From JASBSR01 sp963847575 (GTDB lineage: Bacteria; Pseudomonadota; Gammaproteobacteria; SZUA-229): 45,717 nucleotides of DNA. The position numbers were made by a program, and so were the translations under genes. The notes under the pieces were generated by a model. It was given only the letters and a program-made list of their open reading frames with translations, was not told where the DNA came from and made no database searches. Numbering within the stretch: the stretch's first letter is position 1; every line of letters starts with the position of its first letter. Of this stretch, positions 1 through 6,115 are shown in pieces. The DNA lies in contig CAWKAL010000074.1 of NCBI GenBank assembly GCA_963847575.1, positions 1-45,717 on the forward strand. The letters run 5' to 3'.

Positions 1-490
1 ACAGGCTGTTGAAGGTACTGGCGCGATTGTATTCGACACCCGAAAAACCATTCCCGGCCTGCGCCTCGCGCAGATATGCCGTCAGTTGTGGCGGCTGCCA
101 GACCATCGCATCGGCCTGTACGACGCCATCCTGATCAAGGAAAACCACATCGCCGCCCACGGCTCGATTGCCGGTGCAGTCGAGGAAGCGAAGTCTTCTT
201 TACCCGACACCATGGTCGAAGTTGAAGCAGAAAGCGTCGATGAATTCAGCCAGGCATTGAACGCTGGCGCGAGGCGGGTACTGCTGGATAATTTTTCACT
301 CGATGACCTGCGCGAAGCGGTGTCAATCAATAATAAAAAACCTGGCAACGACAAAGTCGAACTGGAAGCCTCCGGTGGCGTCACGCTGGAAAATATCCAC
401 AGCATCGCACAAACCGGCGTCCACTATATTTCCACCGGCGCACTCACCAAGGACGTCCGGGCGATCGATCTTTCCATGCGTATCATGTAA
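1..490 (+). CDS. nadC: Nicotinate-nucleotide pyrophosphorylase (carboxylating), 3' part
   Basis: NadC converts quinolinate and PRPP to nicotinate mononucleotide, CO2 and pyrophosphate in de novo NAD synthesis in the cytoplasm. The 5' end lies outside the window. In the frame that ends at 490 the core DTRKTIPGLRLAQ is followed, after a scrambled stretch, by LYDAILIKENHI and then by the C-terminal barrel strands ELEASGGV and the HYISTGALTKD region. All of these are family hallmarks. Bases 74-103 read as nonsense in this frame, but the next frame gives YAVSCGGCQ, the expected family sequence. Two compensating small indels (near 74 and 103) therefore seem to be present. The stop TAA overlaps the ATG of the next gene by one base, suggesting translational coupling. 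The family assignment is firm. Whether the local frame disruption is real or a sequencing error is open. Confidence 0.93.
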   Translation, partial: QAVEGTGAIVFDTRKTIPGLRLAQICRQLWRLPDHRIGLYDAILIKENHIAAHGSIAGAVEEAKSSLPDTMVEVEAESVDEFSQALNAGARRVLLDNFSLDDLREAVSINNKKPGNDKVELEASGGVTLENIHSIAQTGVHYISTGALTKDVRAIDLSMRIM

Positions 491-1230
491 TGAGTGTCGT
501 CAGAATTTTCTATCGCGGTGCATTTCTTGTGCTGCTGATTTCTGCCGGTGGCCTGCTCACGCTGTTGTTTCAACGCGGCACTATGCCACGAAACGGATTT
601 TCCAGCAGGATTACCCGCTGGTGGCATCGAACGGTGATTCGCATTCTCGGGATTCGATTAAAGGTATACGGCACGCCGTCTGACTCGGCTACATTATTCG
701 CTGCCAATCACCTGTCCTGGCTGGACATTCACGTTATCGGCAGCCAGCTGCCGGCGCGTTTTTTGTCGCGCGCCGAAGTCAGGCACTGGCCGGTATTTGG
801 CTGGCTGGCTTCAAGAGCGGGCACACTCTATATACCGCGCGGCGGCAAGAACGCAGCTGCCGAGGCCAATGTTGTCATGCATGACGCATTGCAAAACGAT
901 CATCACGTGGTGTTGTTTCCGGAAAGCACAACATCCGATGGCAATATCAGGCGCTTTCACGGACGCCTGATGCAAAGCGCAATCAATGCGCAGTGCATGG
1001 TGCAACCCATCGCAATTCGTTACCCGCATACCAGCAAGGCCGTGCATGATGCGGTCTTGTATACCGGCGACATGTCCTTCATGCAATCGGCTAAAAACGT
1101 CATGGCGGCGAGAGGCATAGTCGCCGAACTGCATTTTCTCGAAGCGGTAGACGCCTGCGACAAAACCCGCGACGAGCTGGCGCGTTATGCAGAAGCACAG
1201 GTAAAGGCTTTAATTAGTACCGAGACGTAA
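490..1230 (+). CDS. 1-acyl-sn-glycerol-3-phosphate acyltransferase family protein (PlsC-like)
   Basis: This 246-residue protein belongs to the lysophospholipid acyltransferase family, which transfers an acyl chain to lysophosphatidate or related acceptors at the inner membrane. The catalytic H-x4-D motif is seen as NHLSWLD (about residues 75-81), and the substrate-phosphate motif as FPESTTSDG (about residues 140-148). A hydrophobic N-terminal segment (about residues 8-27) can anchor it. The start ATG overlaps the nadC stop (TAATG), so the two are probably co-translated. Several paralogues of this family exist in gammaproteobacteria, including ornithine-lipid O-acyltransferases, so the exact acceptor cannot be fixed from sequence. 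A hairpin at 1273-1290 follows. Confidence 0.88.
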   Translation: MSVVRIFYRGAFLVLLISAGGLLTLLFQRGTMPRNGFSSRITRWWHRTVIRILGIRLKVYGTPSDSATLFAANHLSWLDIHVIGSQLPARFLSRAEVRHWPVFGWLASRAGTLYIPRGGKNAAAEANVVMHDALQNDHHVVLFPESTTSDGNIRRFHGRLMQSAINAQCMVQPIAIRYPHTSKAVHDAVLYTGDMSFMQSAKNVMAARGIVAELHFLEAVDACDKTRDELARYAEAQVKALISTET

Positions 1231-1272
1231 TCAGCTGTTGTCGACTAGCAGCACGTTTTCGAAAAATAGAAA

Positions 1273-1290
1273 CGGCTCCCGAGGGAGCCG
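1273..1290 (-). terminator. Intrinsic terminator hairpin between convergent genes
   Basis: CGGCTCCC and GGGAGCCG form a perfect 8-bp palindrome around GA. Read on the minus strand it is followed by a T-rich tract (TTTCTATTTTT), so it best serves the minus-strand gene ending at 1305. It may also stop transcription from the acyltransferase side. Confidence 0.8.
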
Positions 1291-1304
1291 CAATACAATA
1301 TTAT

Positions 1305-1973
1305 TTAGCAGTTATGCCTGTTTCGAACAGAAACACCAATTAATCCTATCAGGCCAGAACCAAATAACCACACCGCAGCCGGAATGGGAATAACCGCTGG
1401 GGCAGAGCTTATTGCGCCTACCGCGTCGATGTCAGCGCCAACAGTACCACCACTTCCCTGCTGACCTTCATTCGGATCATCAGTCAGGCGCACATAAGAA
1501 AAGAAATCCGAAGTATTCCAGCCAAACGCATCAATATCGATACCGGAGGTGGATCCACCGACTTTTCCAACCGAGAACCAGTTGGTGCCATTCTTGCTGA
1601 TATCGACATAGGTATCTTCAACATCGGGGCCAATTTCGAATATCCACAAATCGAGCGCATTGCTATCGCTGCCGGTTAGCGAATTATCTGTGAACCGCAG
1701 CGTGATGTAACCGCCATCACCGAGGCTGACGTAATCAAGCCCGGGACCTTCGGTATAATCAGGGATGCCCAGTGCTTCTTCAGGCACCTGGTAAGTCACG
1801 GCGGGGCCGGTGTTGCCAGCGAACGCAGGGTTGTAAGCAACCACCGCATCTGCAAATGAAGCAGCGCCGTCCGGGAAATCAACACCGTGATAAAGCGTGG
1901 CGTGGCCTGTCATCGGGATAGATAACGCAGCCAGCGAGGTGAAGATTATTGAGTAAAAAGATGAGCCTTGCAT
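1305..1973 (-). CDS. Exported protein with VPLPA/PEP-CTERM-like C-terminal sorting signal
   Basis: This 222-residue protein has an N-terminal signal peptide (about residues 1-25, cleavage after GHA). Its extracellular body is rich in Gly, Asp and aromatic residues. It ends in a classical tripartite sorting signal: a short motif (IPIPAAVWLFGSG), a hydrophobic helix (LIGLIGVSV) and a basic tail (RNRHNC). That layout is the exosortase/archaeosortase-type VPLPA-CTERM signal, so the protein is probably processed at the membrane and released to the surface or an extracellular matrix. AAAGGAT precedes the ATG at a suitable distance. No exosortase or EPS gene is visible nearby, as is common for scattered substrates. 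The biochemical function of the body is unknown. Confidence 0.8.
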   Translation of the reverse strand: MQGSSFYSIIFTSLAALSIPMTGHATLYHGVDFPDGAASFADAVVAYNPAFAGNTGPAVTYQVPEEALGIPDYTEGPGLDYVSLGDGGYITLRFTDNSLTGSDSNALDLWIFEIGPDVEDTYVDISKNGTNWFSVGKVGGSTSGIDIDAFGWNTSDFFSYVRLTDDPNEGQQGSGGTVGADIDAVGAISSAPAVIPIPAAVWLFGSGLIGLIGVSVRNRHNC

Positions 1974-2402
1974 GATAACGATCCTTTATTTGTTTACATT
2001 TAGCATATTCAATACTGAATGCAGATTCTTTCAGCAATGTCCATGCCATGTATGATTTTCAATTTTATATCAACAACTTGAAAAATTTACAAACACGAAC
2101 AGAATTAAACTGTAAATAAATACGACACAGATAAATACATGAACCCGGATACCAGCAAGCTTCGAAATAAGCGTTTTCTCTCAACCGACTGTATTGCGCA
2201 CCATATATTACAATTAAAAACAGATACTAAGCAGCTGATTCATTACGCGATGATCCCAAACCACAAAATTCATTGCCAGCAGTAACGGTATCAGCTTGCC
2301 TCATTGGTGTATCTGTAACTAACAATGCCAAATAAAGTGTAAATATATTCAACAGCCATAAAACGGCAATTCAGCGCATAACAAATACGCGTTCACCTGC
2401 CG
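1974..2402. other. AT-rich intergenic region without a supported gene
   Basis: About 430 bases, clearly more AT-rich than the flanking genes. It presumably holds the promoter for the leftward exported protein. The longest ATG reading frame I find (2139-2285, plus strand) has no ribosome binding site and no recognisable product. I see no repeat or RNA gene here. Confidence 0.5.
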
Positions 2403-3086
2403 CTAAACAGCCAGGCCGGTCTCGTTATTGCGAATCAGCTTGGTTGCAAGGTTTGCGTTCAGCGCAACCGTGACACCGCGTTCCAGCTGCGGGTTTTTCT
2501 GCAGCAGCCGATGCAGCACAGCGCAATCGAACACCAGGCACTCCAGATTATTCGACGCGGTCACCGTGGCGGTTGCAGGCACCTGGTTGAAGAAACCGAT
2601 TTCGCCGATGAAGTCACCGGGCAAACAGCGAGATATTTCCGTATCACCAAGCGCGACAACGGCCTCACCGTGTTCGACCAGGTATAGCCGGGTAACTTCG
2701 CTGCCTTTTTTCACCAACACCTGGCCATTATCGAAACTGCGCCGGTGTGCAGTCGCGAGCAACTTTAGAAAATCCAGGCTGGATAACACCGGGAACACCT
2801 GGTCCCTGAGCAGGGATTGCGGCGGCGTCAACAGGCTGCGTTTTTTTTCGTACAACAGCCACAGCCACTGAAACAGGTTGACCAGGATAAAACAGGTTTC
2901 CCAGAATGCGCCCACCGGGTTGTGTAACCACACCACGTCATAGCTGAGGCCGGCGATGCCGGAGAGTATCGCGAGTGCGCGCAACCAGAAAATATCGCGC
3001 ATCGCCATCGAAATAATCAGCAGGATGTATGACAGGTTGCCCACTATTCCACCGGCGGTAAATATAGACTCGATTGTCAGTTCCAT
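2403..3086 (-). CDS. Popeye-like membrane protein with cyclic-nucleotide-binding fold
   Basis: This 227-residue protein has three predicted membrane helices (about residues 8-27, 34-53 and 60-80), the last ending in LVNLFQWLWLLYEKK. A soluble cyclic-nucleotide-binding-like domain follows (about residues 95-215). The arrangement and the VNL..LLY..R junction resemble Popeye-domain proteins, which bind cAMP in animals and have poorly studied bacterial relatives. The phosphate-binding cassette is recognisable (GEIGFFNQVPATATV, residues 161-175), but the canonical arginine that contacts the cyclic phosphate is replaced by Ala171. An upstream in-frame start at 3140 is possible. I chose the ATG at 3086 because GGGAG lies 9 bases before it. 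Function is unknown; a membrane-tethered ligand sensor is an inference. Confidence 0.75.
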   Translation of the reverse strand: MELTIESIFTAGGIVGNLSYILLIISMAMRDIFWLRALAILSGIAGLSYDVVWLHNPVGAFWETCFILVNLFQWLWLLYEKKRSLLTPPQSLLRDQVFPVLSSLDFLKLLATAHRRSFDNGQVLVKKGSEVTRLYLVEHGEAVVALGDTEISRCLPGDFIGEIGFFNQVPATATVTASNNLECLVFDCAVLHRLLQKNPQLERGVTVALNANLATKLIRNNETGLAV

Positions 3087-3116
3087 TTCACAGTACTCCC
3101 ATATTGAAAACATAAA

Positions 3117-3339
3117 TTGCAACAGATACACAAAGGTCACAGAGAAAAGATTTTATCTAGTAAAAAAATACTTGACCGCAAAGACGCAGAGGTCGCAAAG
3201 AAAATCTTTATGGTGTGGCGGGCATTGCCCGCCAAATGGACAGACGGGATGTCCTTTCTTACTTTGTGTCCTTTGCGTCTTTGCGGTGAATATGTTTTAG
3301 CAATATTAAGTAGCTTTCACTGTGACCTCTATGGCAAAT
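3117..3339. repeat. Composite inverted-repeat element, copy 1
   Basis: The inner arms 3176-3200 and 3262-3286 are inverted repeats matching at 22 of 25 positions (module CCGCAAAGACGCAnAGG). The outer arms, near 3117-3145 and 3316-3339, pair as TTGC-A-CAGA..AGGTCACAG modules. A perfect 17-base palindrome (3217-3233) sits in the centre. The element fills the space between the Popeye-like gene and the arsR promoter. It shares both modules with the larger element at 37306-37545. The reading frames across it are by-products of the repeat. Confidence 0.8.
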
Positions 3340-3355
3340 CTTAGTGTTTTTAATG

Positions 3356-3392
3356 ATATATGCTTGACCATATATATGTCCTGGCGTATATT
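3356..3392 (+). promoter_or_regulatory. arsR promoter with overlapping dyad operator
   Basis: A perfect inverted repeat, ATATATG-6 bases-CATATAT (3356-3375), overlaps a -35-like TTGACC (3365-3370). A -10-like TATATT lies at 3387-3392 after a 16-base spacer. This is the layout expected for ArsR autorepression. The predicted transcription start falls on or next to the ATG at 3400. Confidence 0.65.
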
Positions 3393-3399
3393 TCGCGCC

Positions 3400-3753
3400 A
3401 TGTTCAATGACACCGATACCTTTTTCAAAATGCTGGCCGACAGCACCCGTCTGCGCTGCCTGATGTTGATGCAGGCCGAGGGCGAGCTTTGCGTCTGCGA
3501 GCTGACCCATGCACTGAACCTGTCGCAGCCGAAGATTTCCCGCCACCTGGCGCATTTGCGTGAGGCCGGCGTACTGCTGGCAAGGCGCAATGGCACCTGG
3601 ATGAACTACCGCATCAATCCCGACATGCAGGGCTGGGCACTGGAAATCCTGCAGGCGACACTCGACGGTGTACGCCATAGCGAGCCTTTTGTGTCTGATT
3701 GCAAGCTGCTCAACACCATGGCCAATCGACCCGGGCTGGCCTGCTGCGCATGA
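3400..3753 (+). CDS. arsR: ArsR-family arsenic-responsive repressor
   Basis: This small winged-helix repressor (117 residues from the ATG at 3400) releases the ars promoter on binding arsenite. The ELCVCEL motif at the start of the metal-sensing helix provides the Cys pair typical of ArsR. The recognition helix is in LSQPKISRHLAHLREAGVL, and the wing is RRNGTWMNYRI. A C-terminal Cys pair (ACCA) could be a further ligand. Upstream in-frame starts exist (3322, 3376), but similarity begins at MFNDTDTFFKMLADSTRLR. No start has a ribosome binding site, which fits a leaderless mRNA. The stop overlaps the arsC start (ATGA), so arsC is translationally coupled. Confidence 0.93.
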   Translation: MFNDTDTFFKMLADSTRLRCLMLMQAEGELCVCELTHALNLSQPKISRHLAHLREAGVLLARRNGTWMNYRINPDMQGWALEILQATLDGVRHSEPFVSDCKLLNTMANRPGLACCA

Positions 3754-4185
3754 AAAAACCACTCAATATCCTGTTTTTATGCACCGGCAATTCATGCCGG
3801 TCGCAAATGGCCGAAGGCTGGGCCAGATGGTTCGGCAGCCCGTCGTTTATAATTCAGTCTGCAGGTATCGAAGCCCACGGCAAGAATCCGCGTGCAATTG
3901 CCGTGATGCAGGAAGCGGGGCTGGATATTTCCGGCCAGGAATCCACCAAAGTGACTGACGCCATGCTTGAACAGCGCAGACCTGGTTGTCACGGTGTGCG
4001 GACATGCTGACGAACATTGCCCTGCATTGCCAGCAAGCACCCATAAAGAACACTGGGCGCTGGAAGATCCGGCCAAAGCCAGCGGCAGCGAAGATGACAT
4101 CATGAACGTGTTTCGTGCGAGTCGCGATGACATCAAGTCAAGGGTGCAGGAATTACTGCAACGTTTAAGTAATACCGGGAGTTAA
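3750..4185 (+). CDS. arsC: Thioredoxin-coupled arsenate reductase, frameshifted
   Basis: ArsC of the low-molecular-weight phosphatase fold reduces arsenate to arsenite for export. The P-loop nucleophile motif CTGNSCRS (C-x5-R) is near the N-terminus. The resolving pair occurs as VCGHADEHCP, matching the C82/C89 pair of the pI258-type enzyme. The two parts are in different frames. After GACGCCATG the sequence has one extra T in CTTG (3966-3969), which sends the first frame to a stop at 4008-4010. Removing that base restores MLNSADLVVTVCG and an uninterrupted protein of about 144 residues. As written, the product would lose both resolving cysteines. The gene lies between arsR (4-base overlap) and acr3 (7-base gap). 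Confidence 0.88.
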
Positions 4186-4192
4186 TAAAACT

Positions 4193-5308
4193 ATGTCTGC
4201 ACAATGTGAAACCACGGCAAAGAAATCCGCCGGCGCTGCCATGGGACTGTTCGAACGTTACCTGTCGCTGTGGGTGGCGCTGTGCATTATTGCCGGTATC
4301 GGACTGGGCCACCTTGTTCCACAAGCATTTCAGAACATTGCAAAAATTGAAATCGCACAAATCAACCTGCCGGTAGCCCTGCTGGTGTGGTTAATGATTA
4401 TCCCCATGCTGCTGAAGATTGACTTACACGCGCTCAAAGATGTCGGCAAGCACTGGCGCGGCATTGGCGTTACGCTGTTTGTAAACTGGGCGGTAAAACC
4501 GTTTTCCATGGCACTGCTGGGCTGGTTGTTCATCGGCTACCTGTTTCGCGACTGGCTGCCCGCAGAGCAACTCGACAGTTATATCGCGGGATTAATTTTA
4601 CTCGCCGCAGCCCCATGCACTGCCATGGTGTTTGTCTGGAGCAATCTTTCAAAAGGCGAACCGCATTTTACCCTCACCCAGGTCGCACTCAATGATGTCA
4701 TCATGGTGTTTGCATTCGCGCCCATTGTTGCATTATTGCTCGGCATCTCATCCATTACCGTTCCGTGGGATACCTTGCTGCTGTCTGTGCTGATATACAT
4801 CGTTGTACCACTGTTAATCGCCAATCTATGGCGCAGGGCATTACTCGTTGGTATTGATGGCCAGCAACGACTTGAACGTACCTTGAAAAATTTACACCCA
4901 TGGTCACTCGGCGCTTTACTGGCAACACTTGTACTATTGTTTGGTTTTCAGGGCGAACAGATCCTGAAACAACCTTTGATTATTCTGTTGCTGGCTGTTC
5001 CTATCCTGATACAGGTGCTATTCAATTCTTCACTGGCGTATTTACTCAACCGCGCGGTGAAATCCCCGCACTGCGTTGCCGGGCCCTCGGCATTGATTGG
5101 TGCGAGTAACTTTTTTGAACTGGCGGTGGCGACTGCGATTGCCCTGTTCGGGTTTGAATCCGGCGCGGCGCTGGCGACCGTGGTCGGTGTATTGATCGAA
5201 GTGCCGGTGATGCTGTTTGCGGTCCGAGTGGTGAATGCATCGGCTGGCTGGTATGAGCGCGGGGAAGGCATTCAGCGCTACGAGGAATGTTGTCCCGACC
5301 AACAATAA
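4193..5308 (+). CDS. acr3: Arsenite efflux permease of the ACR3 family
   Basis: This 371-residue inner-membrane protein has about ten hydrophobic helices. It exports arsenite using the proton gradient. Family signatures are seen: NLPVALLVWLMIIPMLLKID, VNWAVKPFSMA, and AAPCTAMVFVWSNLSKGEP with the conserved functional Cys. TLTQVALNDVIM follows. It is annotated as ArsB in many genomes but belongs to the bile/arsenite/riboflavin (BASS) superfamily, not the E. coli ArsB family. GGGAG, within the last codons of arsC, acts as ribosome binding site. It completes the arsR-arsC-acr3 operon. Confidence 0.95.
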   Translation: MSAQCETTAKKSAGAAMGLFERYLSLWVALCIIAGIGLGHLVPQAFQNIAKIEIAQINLPVALLVWLMIIPMLLKIDLHALKDVGKHWRGIGVTLFVNWAVKPFSMALLGWLFIGYLFRDWLPAEQLDSYIAGLILLAAAPCTAMVFVWSNLSKGEPHFTLTQVALNDVIMVFAFAPIVALLLGISSITVPWDTLLLSVLIYIVVPLLIANLWRRALLVGIDGQQRLERTLKNLHPWSLGALLATLVLLFGFQGEQILKQPLIILLLAVPILIQVLFNSSLAYLLNRAVKSPHCVAGPSALIGASNFFELAVATAIALFGFESGAALATVVGVLIEVPVMLFAVRVVNASAGWYERGEGIQRYEECCPDQQ

Positions 5309-5386
5309 AGCCGGGTTATTGATCTATCGCAGGTATGCATTTTCTTCATGTTGTATTTTCCTGTTGCCGACCGCATTGTTATAGCT

Positions 5387-6115
5387 ATGAAGTTTCTGAA
5401 TACTTTAACTGCGTTGTCGGCCGTGTTATTGGCATCTTCATGGTCAATGGCGGCAGATTTCAGCCAGCAACGACAGCAGCTGATCGAGAAAATACAGTCA
5501 GGCATTCGCGTAACGACTGAGATGACTCAAAAAGAGTCATTCGACCCCCGGGTACTCGAAGCTATTAACACGGTTCCGCGCCACGCGTTTGTGCCTGAGC
5601 ACCTGCAGGATGAAGCATACGACAACCGGCCTTTGCCGATTGGTTACGGGCAGACCATTTCTCAGCCCTACATCGTGGCGCTGATGACCGACCTGCTTCA
5701 GCCAAAACCTGGACACAAGGTACTGGAAATCGGTACTGGTTCGGGTTACCAGGCAGCCATTCTGGGACAGCTGGTAAAAAACGTATACAGTATCGAGATC
5801 ATCGAACCGCTGGGCGTGTCATCGGCGCGCCTGCTCAAATCGCTTGGCTATCACAACATTACCACGCGCATCGCGGACGGTTATGACGGCTGGAAAGAAT
5901 ACGCACCGTTCGACGGCATCATTGTGACAGCGGCCATCAGCCACATTCCCCCGCCACTGGTTGACCAGCTGGCGAATGGCGGCCGCATGGTCATCCCTGT
6001 AGGTACACGCTTCCAGACGCAGTACCTGACACTGGTCGAAAAAGACATGCAGGGAGAAATCTCCACGCGCTCAATAGTGCCAGTCGTGTTCGTACCTTTC
6101 ACCGGCAGTCACTAG
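5387..6115 (+). CDS. pcm: Protein-L-isoaspartate O-methyltransferase, exported form
   Basis: This enzyme methylates L-isoaspartyl residues in damaged proteins so that they can revert to aspartate. The motif GYGQTISQPYIVALMTDLL and the SAM-binding loop VLEIGTGSGYQAAIL are diagnostic. The C-terminal VVFVPFTG is also typical. A hydrophobic N-terminal segment (about residues 1-23, ending SWSMAADF) looks like a signal peptide, so this copy probably works in the periplasm. I take the ATG at 5387 rather than the in-frame start at 5348 because it begins directly at the signal peptide. No clear ribosome binding site is seen for either. The stop TAG overlaps the GTG of the next gene by one base. Confidence 0.88.
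   Translation: MKFLNTLTALSAVLLASSWSMAADFSQQRQQLIEKIQSGIRVTTEMTQKESFDPRVLEAINTVPRHAFVPEHLQDEAYDNRPLPIGYGQTISQPYIVALMTDLLQPKPGHKVLEIGTGSGYQAAILGQLVKNVYSIEIIEPLGVSSARLLKSLGYHNITTRIADGYDGWKEYAPFDGIIVTAAISHIPPPLVDQLANGGRMVIPVGTRFQTQYLTLVEKDMQGEISTRSIVPVVFVPFTGSH

Noticed and set aside
2139..2285. A 48-codon plus-strand frame in the AT-rich gap
   Set aside because: There is no ribosome binding site, no recognisable features and no neighbour logic.
3117..3344. Short frames before arsR as small genes
   Set aside because: They run through the composite inverted repeat and overlap the arsR promoter; no ribosome binding site or product pattern.
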